A stretch of DNA of 39,570 nucleotides, taken from the NCBI GenBank assembly GCA_965372355.1, contig CBDVBZ010000016.1, positions 1-39,570 of the forward strand, read 5' to 3'. Of this stretch, positions 16,352-24,615 are shown piece by piece (the stretch's first letter is position 1; each line of letters starts with the position of its first letter). The DNA is from CBDVBZ01 sp965372355. Lineage in GTDB: Bacteria; Krumholzibacteriota; Krumholzibacteriia; WVZY01. The notes under the pieces are model-generated. The model had not been told where the DNA came from. It made no database searches and saw only the letters and a program-made list of their open reading frames with translations. The position numbers and the translations under genes are program-made.

Positions 16352-16937
16352 CCAGTATCCAGTCGCTGCGCGTGAGCAGCAGGATCGCCGGGGTGACGGA
16401 AACCCACAACGATAGCATTATCAATGGATTAGAGAAGTGTGGGGAGATGGGCGGGAGTGGTTCGATCCTTGCGACCCGACCGGACAGCGAGTCATTTCAA
16501 ATCCACGAAGCCGGCAAGACCGGCTGGAAAGCTTGGGTAGTCGAAGTAAGTGAGAGACGTTGAACCAGGGGAACTCGTCGATGCGGGCGAGCGGGGGACG
16601 ACGTCGATCGAAGAGACAAAAAGAGATTCACTGACCGCGCATTAAGTGTTTTCGAGTTTCTGTACGCGTTCGACCGCGAGAATCGGGTCGAGATTTTGAG
16701 AAAAACGGGTGTCAAAGAGGTGCACCCGAGTATTTATTCCCCCCTTCATTTCCCCTGCTTCCGAGGGATCGATACTCCCGAAGGAAGCGAGCTGATCGTG
16801 TTTACGCGTTCCGCACGCGATATCCGGCGATATCCCGATGCCGGTGGTGTGTCAGGGACGGACGAGGGCGGACGAAAACCTCGATCGGCAACAATAACAC
16901 CTCTCTTAGTTTGCAAACACCGGATCTGTCTGCAGGT
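16352..16937 (+). other. 586-base gap with several stem-loops, no convincing gene
   Basis: No reading frame here has family-like sequence. Visible structure: AGCCGG/CCGGCT hairpin (16509-16525); CGGGTG/CACCCG hairpin (16706-16728); a two-step stem-loop with outer GCTTCC/GGAAGC and inner GGGA/TCCC (16757-16788); paired GATATC boxes around CGGC (16819-16834); and a GTTTGCAAAC palindrome (16909-16918) just before the next gene. A GG-N10-GC element (TGGTTC then TTGC, 16458-16472) resembles a sigma-54 site. It may be a structured leader of the RNase G operon, an RNA gene, or decayed sequence. Confidence 0.4.
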
Positions 16938-17681
16938 ATGGTTCGATACCGAATCAGATACCAGAAGGTCGGGGCGATTCGTTTCACGTCCCACCGGGAC
17001 CTGCTGCGTATTTTCAGGCGAAGCCTTGCCGCGGCCGATGTACCGGTATGCTATTCCCGGGGGTTCAACCCGCACCCACGCTTCTCATTCGGGCCGTCGC
17101 TGAGGACGGGATGGGAGGGGCTCGACGAGTACCTCGATGTCCAACTCGAGCAGGTGACCGATGATCTCGATACCCGCTTCAACAGCAAACTGCCGGACGG
17201 GCTGAAGATAGTCGGCTGCGCCGGTGTCGGGGACTCGGTCCCCAAGCTGTCGACGGATATCACGGCGGCGAGCTACGAAGTCACCGTGGACGAGAGCAAT
17301 CTGCAAGAGGGTAGTAACCCCAATTGGGACAGCTTCAGGAGGAAGGCAGGCGCCGCGGCAGCGGAAGACCCGGAGGGTCTGTGCCGCGTGCTCGAAGACG
17401 AGCTTCGACGCCGGTTCGATTCGGAATCGGCGGATAACAGCGGCGACGCTCCTTCACTCCTCGATATCAAAATCACAGAGAAGGACGGCGAGATGCGAAT
17501 TCACTACATGAGCACGATGGAGCAGGGAAAGAGCCTGTTCCCCGATATGCTCGAGGAGTACCTAGGGGATTCGCCCGGGATGGAAGTCCCGATGAAAGTG
17601 GTGAGGACGGCGCTCCTGGTCGAGCGCGACGGTGCCCACCACTCGCCGATCAGCAAAGGAGTAGTGCAGAATCTGCTATGA
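16938..17681 (+). CDS. TIGR03936/DUF2344 family protein
   Basis: A protein of the family usually found beside, or fused to, a B12-binding radical SAM protein (TIGR03960) and upstream of RNase G. Its biochemical function is not established. The diagnostic N-terminus is RYQKVGAIRFTSHRDLLRIFRRS followed by CYSRGFNPHPRFSFG and a DEYLDVQL segment. ATG at 16938 gives the typical start and 247 residues; a TTG at 16911 would add nine residues. The radical SAM partner is missing from its usual place, which is occupied by the 586-base gap. The stop overlaps the rng start (ATGA). Confidence 0.82.
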   Translation: MVRYRIRYQKVGAIRFTSHRDLLRIFRRSLAAADVPVCYSRGFNPHPRFSFGPSLRTGWEGLDEYLDVQLEQVTDDLDTRFNSKLPDGLKIVGCAGVGDSVPKLSTDITAASYEVTVDESNLQEGSNPNWDSFRRKAGAAAAEDPEGLCRVLEDELRRRFDSESADNSGDAPSLLDIKITEKDGEMRIHYMSTMEQGKSLFPDMLEEYLGDSPGMEVPMKVVRTALLVERDGAHHSPISKGVVQNLL

Positions 17682-19219
17682 AGGAAATCATCATCAATAT
17701 CACGTCACTCGAGATTCGAGTGGCAACGCTCGAGGACGGCGACCTCGTCGATTTTCTTGTCGAGCGCGAACAATCCAGACGGCTTGTGGGTGACGTTTAC
17801 CTCGGCAAGGTCAACGCGATCATACCGGGTATCCAGGCCGCATTTGTCGACATTGGATACGACAAGGCCGGGTTTCTCCATGCCAGCGATCTCTACGGGT
17901 CGATGGATGCTTTCAAGGACTTCGACATCGTGGAGCCGCGCAGAAGAGCGCGGGGGCGCAAGGACCAACGCGAGAAGAACGGTCAGACGCCGATCGAGAA
18001 GGTTCTGACCAAAGGGCAGGAAGTTCTCGTCCAGGTGACCAAGGAGGCGATCGGCACGAAGGGTCCGAGGCTGTCGGCCCAGGTGTCGATTCCCGGGCGT
18101 TTCGTCGTCTATCTGCCCAACTCGAACTATCTCGGTGTGTCCCGGAAAATCGAATCGCGCCAGGAGAGAGTGCGGTTGAAGAGCCTTATTTCGCGGAGAA
18201 AACCCGCCAACACAGCGATTATCGCCAGGACGGCGTGCTCCGGAGTCGCGCCGAAACACATCGTGTCGGACATCAACTACCTGCACAAGCTTTGGCAGGA
18301 TGTCAAAGTCCGATCCGAGAAGGTGACCGCACCTCATCTGATTCACGAGGAGGTCGGGCTCCTGATCGGTATGGTCCGCGATGTGATGACCGGCGACGTC
18401 GATCGAATTCTGATCGATGGCGATCGGGAATACAAAAAACTCCAGCGATACCTGAGGACGTTTAGTCCAGAACTCACAAACCGTGTGAAGCTCTATCGCG
18501 AGAGGACACCGATATTCGACAAGTTCAACATCGAGCGGGAAATCGAGAAAACGCTCGAGCGAAAGATCTGGCTCAAGAAGGGCGGTTATATCGTCATCGA
18601 CCCCACGGAAGCGCTCGTGGCGGTCGACGTCAACACGGGGCGATATGTGGGTAAGAAGGATCAGGAGGAGACGATTTTCGAGACCAACATGCTCGCGGCG
18701 CGAGAAATCCCCAAACAGCTGCGTCTGCGCGATATTGGCGGAATCATCGTGATCGATTTCATCGATATGGAGACGGAGGCGCACCGGCGGAAGGTCCTGG
18801 CCGAGCTGCGGCAGAACCTGAAGAAAGACCGCTCGCGGGCAAAGGCATTTGCCGTGAGCGAGCTGGGGCTCGTCGAGCTCAGCCGCAAGCGTGTCCGCCC
18901 GAGCCTCCTGCATTTCTTTAGCGACGATTGCCCCTACTGCAAGGGTAGCGGGAGGGTCCTTTCGTTCGACTCGCTGGCCAACAAGATCGAGCAGTGGATT
19001 CGCCGCGTGGGCTCCAAGACCAAGGAGAAGCGGATCCAGCTCAGGGTCAACTCGTCTCTGGCGCTCTTCATGGAAGAGGAGAGGCGCCAGATCCTGGATA
19101 CGATGGAGCGGCAGTACAAGCTCAAGATAGAGATTCAGGACGATCCGCGGCTCCACAGGGAGGATTTCAAGCTGGTCTCGCTGAGCTCTTTCAGGGACTT
19201 AATGCAAGAAGTCACTTGA
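17678..19219 (+). CDS. rng: Ribonuclease G / E family endoribonuclease
   Basis: This is a single-strand-specific endoribonuclease for rRNA maturation and mRNA decay. An S1 domain (about 37-125, with GDVYLGKVNAIIPGIQAAFVDIG split over two strands) leads to the RNase H-like and DNase I-like catalytic parts. The magnesium-binding Asp residues fall in AVDVNTG and VIDFIDME. The zinc-link CPYCKGSG is present near residue 413. It has 513 residues and no long C-terminal degradosome scaffold, so RNase G rather than full-length RNase E. It is coupled to the DUF2344 gene and followed by rplU, a common order. Confidence 0.94.
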   Translation: MKEIIINITSLEIRVATLEDGDLVDFLVEREQSRRLVGDVYLGKVNAIIPGIQAAFVDIGYDKAGFLHASDLYGSMDAFKDFDIVEPRRRARGRKDQREKNGQTPIEKVLTKGQEVLVQVTKEAIGTKGPRLSAQVSIPGRFVVYLPNSNYLGVSRKIESRQERVRLKSLISRRKPANTAIIARTACSGVAPKHIVSDINYLHKLWQDVKVRSEKVTAPHLIHEEVGLLIGMVRDVMTGDVDRILIDGDREYKKLQRYLRTFSPELTNRVKLYRERTPIFDKFNIEREIEKTLERKIWLKKGGYIVIDPTEALVAVDVNTGRYVGKKDQEETIFETNMLAAREIPKQLRLRDIGGIIVIDFIDMETEAHRRKVLAELRQNLKKDRSRAKAFAVSELGLVELSRKRVRPSLLHFFSDDCPYCKGSGRVLSFDSLANKIEQWIRRVGSKTKEKRIQLRVNSSLALFMEEERRQILDTMERQYKLKIEIQDDPRLHREDFKLVSLSSFRDLMQEVT

Positions 19220-19244
19220 CAGTTCGGCAAATTTGCTTTATTAA
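19216..19244 (+). promoter_or_regulatory. Promoter of rplU-rpmA, overlapping the rng stop
   Basis: A perfect TTGACA at 19216-19221 contains the TGA stop of rng (19217-19219). After 17 bases comes TATTAA at 19239-19244. The leader to rplU is about 40 bases and ends in AAGGAG (19277-19282). The sequence here is noticeably AT-rich. Confidence 0.6.
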
Positions 19245-19290
19245 ACAAAGGTTATCTTGCTCATTTTCAGCGGTTTAAGGAGCCTTTCGT

Positions 19291-19602
19291 ATGGATGGAT
19301 ATGCAATCGTTGATGTCGCGGGGCATCAATGTAAAGTAATACCAGATATAGCCTTTCGCGTGCCGAAGCTCGATGCCGACGTGGGGAGCAAGGTGTCCCT
19401 GGACAAAGTGTTGCTGGTGTCGGACGGCAAGAAAGTCGCGGTGGGACAGCCCTATCTCGAGGGCAAGACGATCGAAGGTGAAGTCCTTCGTCACGGCAGG
19501 GACAAGAAGATCATCGTCTTCAAGAAGAAGCGCAGGAAGAAGTACAGGGTGACCCGAGGGCACCGCCAGCACTTCACTGAAATTCTGGTCAAGAGTTTGT
19601 AA
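19291..19602 (+). CDS. rplU: Large ribosomal subunit protein L21
   Basis: A 103-residue protein that binds 23S rRNA. Features typical of L21 are the N-terminal MDGYAIVDVAGHQCKV (usually YAVI..GGKQYKV), the basic FKKKRRKKYRVTRGHRQHFTEI segment and the short length. The usual GGKQ is AGHQ here, a modest variation. ATG has AAGGAG eight bases upstream. A perfect hairpin begins at the stop codon. Confidence 0.95.
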   Translation: MDGYAIVDVAGHQCKVIPDIAFRVPKLDADVGSKVSLDKVLLVSDGKKVAVGQPYLEGKTIEGEVLRHGRDKKIIVFKKKRRKKYRVTRGHRQHFTEILVKSL

Positions 19603-19625
19603 CGCGGACCTTGCGGCCGCGTTAC
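19599..19625 (+). terminator. Perfect 9-bp hairpin spanning the rplU stop codon
   Basis: GTAACGCGG (19599-19607) pairs exactly with CCGCGTTAC (19617-19625) around a nine-base loop; the TAA stop of rplU is inside the left arm. No U-tract follows, so it is a processing site, attenuator or mRNA stabiliser rather than a proven terminator. Confidence 0.5.
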
Positions 19626-19631
19626 ATGTGC

Positions 19632-19668
19632 CGGTTGGAGCAGACACCCTGCGGGTGCAGCTCAACCG
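19632..19668 (+). promoter_or_regulatory. Second stem-loop in the rplU-rpmA gap
   Basis: CGGTTG-G-AGC (19632-19641) pairs with GCTCAACCG (19660-19668) with one bulged G, enclosing an inner CACCC/GGGTG hairpin. Together with the preceding hairpin it fills the 103-base gap before the ribosome binding site of rpmA. Confidence 0.45.
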
Positions 19669-19705
19669 ACGAAAACCGAAAGCGCAAGAAGGTTAGGATT
19701 TAGAA

Positions 19706-19963
19706 ATGGCACACAAAAAAGGTCTGGGTAGTACAAAGAACGGTCGAGACAGTCAGAGCAAACGGCTGGGTGTCAAACGCTATGCCGGCCAGCGGGTGAC
19801 CGCGGGCAGTATCCTGGTCCGCCAGCGGGGAACCCGGATCCACCCCGGCGTCAACGTGGGAAAAGGCAAAGACGATACGCTCTTTTCAAAGATCGATGGA
19901 GTGGTCCGGTACGAAACCTACGGCAAGAACAAGAAACGAGTCAGTGTATTTCAGGCGGCATGA
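19706..19963 (+). CDS. rpmA: Large ribosomal subunit protein L27
   Basis: An 85-residue protein near the peptidyl transferase centre. MAHKKGLGSTKNGRDSQSKR and the GQRVTAGSILVRQRGTRIHPG segment are diagnostic. It begins MAHKKG, so there is no N-terminal extension needing cleavage of the kind known in Firmicutes. It follows rplU, the standard partner. Confidence 0.97.
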   Translation: MAHKKGLGSTKNGRDSQSKRLGVKRYAGQRVTAGSILVRQRGTRIHPGVNVGKGKDDTLFSKIDGVVRYETYGKNKKRVSVFQAA

Positions 19964-19981
19964 GCGCGCCCAACGGCGCGC
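19964..19981 (+). terminator. Hairpin directly after the rpmA stop
   Basis: GCGCGCC (19964-19970) and GGCGCGC (19975-19981) form a perfect 7-bp stem with a CAAC loop, starting at the base after the TGA stop. The following sequence is pyrimidine-rich (CTCCCCTGTCTC) but lacks a T-run, so it could be a weak or Rho-assisted terminator. Confidence 0.5.
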
Positions 19982-20068
19982 CTCCCCTGTCTCTGCCTGC
20001 CTGACACCGGTCCCTCTTCCACCACCTGAGCCTCCTGTAACAGACTCGCACCACAAAGCGAGGTGTCT

Positions 20069-20923
20069 GTGATCTCCTCCGGCGCTGCCATCATTCTGCC
20101 CGCTCGTTATCACTCCACGCGCTTCCCGGGTAAGCCGCTGGCCGTCATCGCCGGAAAGCCGCTCATCGAATGGGTTTATCAGCGCGCGAGCGAGGTGAGG
20201 GGCGTCTCCCGCGTTCTCGTCGCGACGGATCACGATGACATCGCCTCGGTCGTCAGGGAGTTTGGCGGCGACGTCGTGATGACGAGCGCCGATCATGCCA
20301 CGGGAACCGACCGCGTTGCCGCGGTCGCCAGCGAAGTCGATTCTAGAATCATCGTAAATCTTCAAGGTGATGAGCCGCTGTTTCCACCTGCTTTGGTGGA
20401 AGAGATGATTGCGGTTCTGGCGGGTGAGCAAGGAACAGTCGCGGGTGAGCCGCGGGTCCTGTCCCCGAACAGCCCACCCGTGCTCGCTAACGCTGCGCGC
20501 GGTGCTGGGGCGCCACCCGCTGCGAATGGCAAGACTCCGCCGGAGATCGACATCGTCACCGCGTGTCATCCGATCACCGACCCCGACGAGATCAACAATC
20601 CTAATTGTGTAAAAGTGGTCATGGATCGTATCGGACGCGCGATGTATTTTTCGCGGTCGGTGATTCCGTCTGCTCGTGACAATCGAGAGGCGCGCTATTA
20701 TCGACACATCGGGATCTACGTTTTCAGAAGAGAATCCCTGATACGGTTTGCAGAGCTGGAGCCGACACCGCTCGAGAAGGCGGAGAGTCTCGAGCAGCTT
20801 CGAGCGCTCGAAAACGGCATGATGATTCGGCTTGTGGAAACGGAGTATTCAACGGTAGGTGTTGACGTTCCAGAAGATACAAAAACTGTTGAAAAAGCTC
20901 TGACCGCTTCCTATTCTTTGTGA
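20069..20923 (+). CDS. kdsB: 3-deoxy-manno-octulosonate cytidylyltransferase with internal insertion
   Basis: KdsB activates KDO with CTP to CMP-KDO for the LPS inner core. The nucleotide-binding ILPARYHSTRFPGKPL, ATDHDDI and NLQGDEP segments, HIGIYVFRRE, and PTPLEKAESLEQLR are all intact. At 284 residues it is longer than the usual 245-250. The excess is one block of 38 codons (20429-20542), rich in Pro, Ala and Gly, placed after LVEEMIAVLAGE and before DIVTACHPI, probably in a surface loop. Without it the length is normal. GTG at 20069 is preferred because GAGG (20060-20063) precedes it; GTG at 20063 overlaps that site. It opens the block kdsB-pyrG-kdsA-kdsD. Confidence 0.93.
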   Translation: MISSGAAIILPARYHSTRFPGKPLAVIAGKPLIEWVYQRASEVRGVSRVLVATDHDDIASVVREFGGDVVMTSADHATGTDRVAAVASEVDSRIIVNLQGDEPLFPPALVEEMIAVLAGEQGTVAGEPRVLSPNSPPVLANAARGAGAPPAANGKTPPEIDIVTACHPITDPDEINNPNCVKVVMDRIGRAMYFSRSVIPSARDNREARYYRHIGIYVFRRESLIRFAELEPTPLEKAESLEQLRALENGMMIRLVETEYSTVGVDVPEDTKTVEKALTASYSL

Positions 20924-20977
20924 ATTGGACAAGCAGCGGGCGCGGTGGGTATTTAGTTAGGAAGCGAGGTGTGAGGA

Positions 20978-22615
20978 TTGAAATACATTTTTGTTACAGG
21001 CGGTGTTGTCTCTTCCCTCGGCAAGGGTATAGCGTGTGCGTCGTTGGGTCTATTACTCAAACAGCGCGGCCTGAAAGTCACCATTCAGAAAGTCGATCCT
21101 TACATCAATGTTGATCCGGGGACGATGAGCCCGTTTCAGCATGGCGAAGTTTTCGTGACCGAGGATGGGGCGGAAACCGATCTCGATCTGGGACACTACG
21201 AACGATTTATCGACACCGATCTAACGAAGAAGCACAGCGTGTCCACCGGTCAGATCTATCAAGCGGTTATCAATCGCGAGCGCGAGGGCGGCTACCTGGG
21301 AAAGACCGTTCAGGTCATTCCGCACATCACCGATGAAATCAAGGACAGGATTCGGGAGCTCGGCCACGGGGACGATCCGCCCGATGTGATCATCACCGAG
21401 GTTGGGGGGACGACGGGTGACATCGAGAGCCAGCCCTTTCTCGAAGCGCTGCGTCAGCTACGGCTGGAGCTGGGCCCGGACAACTGTATCTTTATCCATT
21501 TGACGTTGATCCCGTACATCCGTGTGGCCAAGGAACTGAAAACCAAGCCCACTCAGAACAGCGTCAGAACGCTCCGTGAAATCGGTATTCAGCCCGATGT
21601 GCTGCTGTGCAGGACCGAGGTGCCGCTCAACCGTGAGATCCGGCAGAAACTCGCGCTTTTCTGCAATGTCCAGGAAGAACACGTCATCGAAGCGCGTGAT
21701 GTTGCATCGATATATCAGGTGCCTGTGCAGCTCGAGAAGGAACGTCTCGATAAGGTCGTTGTAGACCTGCTCCACATCGACGTGCCCGCGCCGGATCTCG
21801 GCGAATGGCTTCAACTACTCCGGCGGATGAACGAGGCGGAGAATCAGGTGTCGATTGCGGTGTGCGGCAAGTACGTTCATCTTCGCGATGCCTACAAGTC
21901 GATCATTGAGGCGTTCACGCATGCGGGGATACACAACGACGTTCGGGTCGATATACGGTGGGTCGATGCAGAGGATATCGAAACGCAGGGTGCCGACCGG
22001 TTGCTGGGGGATGTGTCGGGTGTTCTGGTACCCGGCGGGTTTGGCGAACGCGGGATACAGGGCAAACTCGAGGCGGCACGATACGCGCGCGAGAGAAAAC
22101 TTCCTTATCTGGGTATATGTCTGGGTATGCAGGGTGCGGTGATAGAATTTGCCAAGAACGTTTGCGGGCTGGAGGATGCCGACAGTTCGGAGTTCAACAT
22201 GGGCTGTGGTAATCCCGTTATCGATCTCATGAAAGACCAGGAGCACGACGGCGACAAGGGCGGGACGATGCGTCTCGGTGCATACCCTTGCCGGATAGAG
22301 CCAAACACGTTGGCCGAGGAGTGCTACGGACGCAAGGAGATTTCGGAGAGACACCGCCACCGATGGGAAGTCAACAACAAGTATCGCGACGCGTTCGAGA
22401 AGAACGGGCTCACCGTGTCCGGTGCATCGCCGGACGGACGTCTCATCGAGATGGTCGAGCTCAATGACCATCCTTTCTTTATCGCCGTGCAGTTTCATCC
22501 GGAACTAAAGAGCCGTCCCAACCGCCCCCATCCCCTGTTCAGAGCGCTCGTCAAGGCGGCTAAGATGCAGGCGTCGAACAAGACGCTGCATAACCGCCAG
22601 GCCATGAACTCGTAG
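20978..22615 (+). CDS. pyrG: CTP synthase
   Basis: PyrG aminates UTP to CTP with ATP and glutamine. The N-terminal synthetase domain starts KYIFVTGGVVSSLGKGI with its P-loop and has the SPFQHGEVFV and EVGGTTGDIES segments. The C-terminal class I glutaminase has GICLGMQ (nucleophile Cys) and a QFHPE segment (His/Glu). It has 545 residues, the standard length. The start is TTG at 20978; no better start gives the conserved N-terminus. Its position between kdsB and kdsA provides CTP, the KdsB substrate. Confidence 0.97.
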   Translation: MKYIFVTGGVVSSLGKGIACASLGLLLKQRGLKVTIQKVDPYINVDPGTMSPFQHGEVFVTEDGAETDLDLGHYERFIDTDLTKKHSVSTGQIYQAVINREREGGYLGKTVQVIPHITDEIKDRIRELGHGDDPPDVIITEVGGTTGDIESQPFLEALRQLRLELGPDNCIFIHLTLIPYIRVAKELKTKPTQNSVRTLREIGIQPDVLLCRTEVPLNREIRQKLALFCNVQEEHVIEARDVASIYQVPVQLEKERLDKVVVDLLHIDVPAPDLGEWLQLLRRMNEAENQVSIAVCGKYVHLRDAYKSIIEAFTHAGIHNDVRVDIRWVDAEDIETQGADRLLGDVSGVLVPGGFGERGIQGKLEAARYARERKLPYLGICLGMQGAVIEFAKNVCGLEDADSSEFNMGCGNPVIDLMKDQEHDGDKGGTMRLGAYPCRIEPNTLAEECYGRKEISERHRHRWEVNNKYRDAFEKNGLTVSGASPDGRLIEMVELNDHPFFIAVQFHPELKSRPNRPHPLFRALVKAAKMQASNKTLHNRQAMNS

Positions 22616-22632
22616 AAGCAGAAACCGGTACA

Positions 22633-23466
22633 ATGACATCGATTCGAATTGGCAACCACGACGTAGACTACCGGGATCGACCGATTCTCATCGCGGGCCC
22701 GTGTGCCATCGAGGATGAGTCCGACGCGCTGCGACTGGCGGAACGGATCGCCACACTCAACGCCACGAAGGAGTATTTCTATATATTCAAGGCGAGCTAT
22801 GCAAAGGACAACCGGAGCTCTTCCTCCAGTTATCGCGGCCCTGGTCTCGACGAGGGTTTGAGGATCCTCGGTCGTGTGAAGTCAGAGGTGGGGTGTCCGG
22901 TTCTCTCCGACGTGCACTCGGTGAGCGAGGTTGCACCGGCGGCCGAGGTGCTCGATGTGATACAGGTCCCGGCGTTTCTGTCACGTCAGACGAGCCTGCT
23001 CGAGGCGGTGGCGAAATCGGGCCGCGCGATAAACCTCAAGAAGGGCCAGTTTCTCTCGCCGAAGGCGGCCGGGTTGGGTGTAGAAAAACTCCGCGCCGTC
23101 GGTGGCAAGGACATTCTCCTGACGGAGCGTGGGACGACGTTTGGCTACGGCGATCTTATCGTCGATTTTCGGAGTCTTGCGAAGATGCGGGCGTTCGGAT
23201 GCCCGGTGATCTTCGATGTGACCCACAGCCTCCAGAGGCCGACCGGACTCGGTGATCACTCGGGTGGTGAGCCCGATCTGGCCGAAGCGATGGCGAGGGC
23301 GGCAGCCGCGGTGCCGTGCGATGGTATCTTTCTCGAAACCCATCCCGACCCGTCGAAGGCGAAGAGTGATGCGGACTCCATGCTGCCTTTCGCGCGGCTG
23401 TCGTCGTTGCTAGAGGACACACGGCGCTTTTTTGCCCTCGGGCGCGAGAGGGAAAGTGCAACATAA
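22633..23466 (+). CDS. kdsA: 3-deoxy-8-phosphooctulonate synthase
   Basis: KdsA condenses arabinose-5-phosphate with phosphoenolpyruvate to KDO-8-phosphate. Family segments seen are LIAGPCAIE, FKASYAKDNRSS, GPGLDEGLRIL, LSDVHS, NLKKGQFLSP, TERGTTFGYGDLIVDFRS and DVTHSLQRP. There are 277 residues, the usual length. The residue after NLKKGQF region and the Cys-containing CAIE motif fit the family; I did not try to decide between metal-dependent and independent types. ATG at 22633 follows pyrG by 17 bases. Confidence 0.96.
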   Translation: MTSIRIGNHDVDYRDRPILIAGPCAIEDESDALRLAERIATLNATKEYFYIFKASYAKDNRSSSSSYRGPGLDEGLRILGRVKSEVGCPVLSDVHSVSEVAPAAEVLDVIQVPAFLSRQTSLLEAVAKSGRAINLKKGQFLSPKAAGLGVEKLRAVGGKDILLTERGTTFGYGDLIVDFRSLAKMRAFGCPVIFDVTHSLQRPTGLGDHSGGEPDLAEAMARAAAAVPCDGIFLETHPDPSKAKSDADSMLPFARLSSLLEDTRRFFALGRERESAT

Positions 23467-23494
23467 TGATCGCAACAGATCGAAGGAAGCTGAC

Positions 23495-24556
23495 ATGAAA
23501 CGCAGACTATCGGTGGCACCCAAAGAGACGTCGCCCCAGGCGGATGCCGCGGAAGCCGGCGATCCGCAAACGCAGAACCAGAACGATCTGGAGCTGGGGA
23601 AAGCCGTCTTTTCGGACGAGATCGAGGGACTTCGAGCGGTTCGTTCCCATCTCGATCACAGCTTCCATCGAGCGGTCGAGGCGATCTTTCACTGTGGTGG
23701 CCGGCTGATCATCTCCGGTGTTGGCAAGTCGGGTTTGATCGGCAAGAAGATCGCTGCCACGTTTACGAGCACGGGAACACCAAGCTTTTACATCCATCCG
23801 GTCGAGGCGGCCCACGGTGATTTGGGTCTGGTGGGCAACGGTGACGTCGTCCTGTTCATATCGAACAGCGGGATGAGCGATGAGTTCCGGCAGCTGCAGC
23901 CACCACTCGCCAGACTCGAAGTGACGTTGATTGCGATCACCGGCAACGCCGGTTCATTTCTCGCCAAACACAGCGACATCGTGTTGAGGTGCAGCGTCGG
24001 TCACGAAGCATGCGCACTGGACCTCGCGCCGACGACGAGCACGACGGCGGCCCTGGTGATGGGCGATGCGCTGGCCTGCGCCCTGATGAAGCGACGGAAC
24101 TTCGGCGAGGAAGATTTCGCCAAGAACCATCCGAGCGGAATTCTCGGCAGAAGACTGACGCTGCGGGTCGGCGAGTTGATGAGGACGGGAGACGCGGTAC
24201 CGCTCGTTCGTAACGATACGCTTTTGCGGGACGCTCTCTTCGAGATGATGTCCAAATCCGTGGGGTGTGTCGGTGTGCAGGACAAGGACGAGCGGCTCTG
24301 CGGCATCATCACCGACGGCGACCTCAAGCGGATCCTCTCGAAGGACCCCGACGCCATGCAGGCCCCGGTCCAGGAGGTCATGACACCCAACCCCAAGACG
24401 ATCGGTGCAGACGGGCTTGCCGCCGCCGCGCTCAACGCCATGGAAATGAACCCCTCCGGACCGCTGACGATGTATTTTATAACCGACGAACGCGGCGTAC
24501 CGACGGGGATTCTCCATATCCACGATATCCTCAAGGCGGGTTTCGGCGCCGAGTAG
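23495..24556 (+). CDS. kdsD: Arabinose-5-phosphate isomerase (KdsD/KpsF/GutQ family)
   Basis: The enzyme isomerises ribulose-5-phosphate to arabinose-5-phosphate, the first step to KDO. A SIS domain comes first, with GVGKSGLIGKKIAATFTSTG, the substrate-loop HPVEAAHGDLG and FISNSGMSDEF. Two CBS domains follow (from about residue 225), with VGCVGVQDKDERLCGIITDGDLKR. ATG at 23495 with GAAGGA (23482-23487) gives 353 residues. The first 35 residues are a polar, probably flexible extension relative to the ~325-residue KdsD. It completes the KDO set directly after kdsA. Confidence 0.94.
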   Translation: MKRRLSVAPKETSPQADAAEAGDPQTQNQNDLELGKAVFSDEIEGLRAVRSHLDHSFHRAVEAIFHCGGRLIISGVGKSGLIGKKIAATFTSTGTPSFYIHPVEAAHGDLGLVGNGDVVLFISNSGMSDEFRQLQPPLARLEVTLIAITGNAGSFLAKHSDIVLRCSVGHEACALDLAPTTSTTAALVMGDALACALMKRRNFGEEDFAKNHPSGILGRRLTLRVGELMRTGDAVPLVRNDTLLRDALFEMMSKSVGCVGVQDKDERLCGIITDGDLKRILSKDPDAMQAPVQEVMTPNPKTIGADGLAAAALNAMEMNPSGPLTMYFITDERGVPTGILHIHDILKAGFGAE

Positions 24557-24615
24557 TCCGCCGTGTCACCTCATCGTCGTCCGTACACCCTTCGAATTCC
24601 CCATTGTGGTTTTTC

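Noticed and set aside
16459..16468. GGTTCGATCC, the look of a tRNA T-arm
   Set aside because: The flanking bases do not form the 5-bp T-stem and no acceptor or anticodon arm is present upstream.
16757..16788. GAAGGAAGC in a stem-loop, reminiscent of SRP RNA helix 8
   Set aside because: The conserved GGTCAG and AGCAGC internal-loop strands are absent; kept only as a generic stem-loop.
16696..17103. 135-codon frame starting inside the structured gap
   Set aside because: It runs across the start of the DUF2344 gene in another frame, lacks a ribosome binding site, and shows no domain-like sequence.
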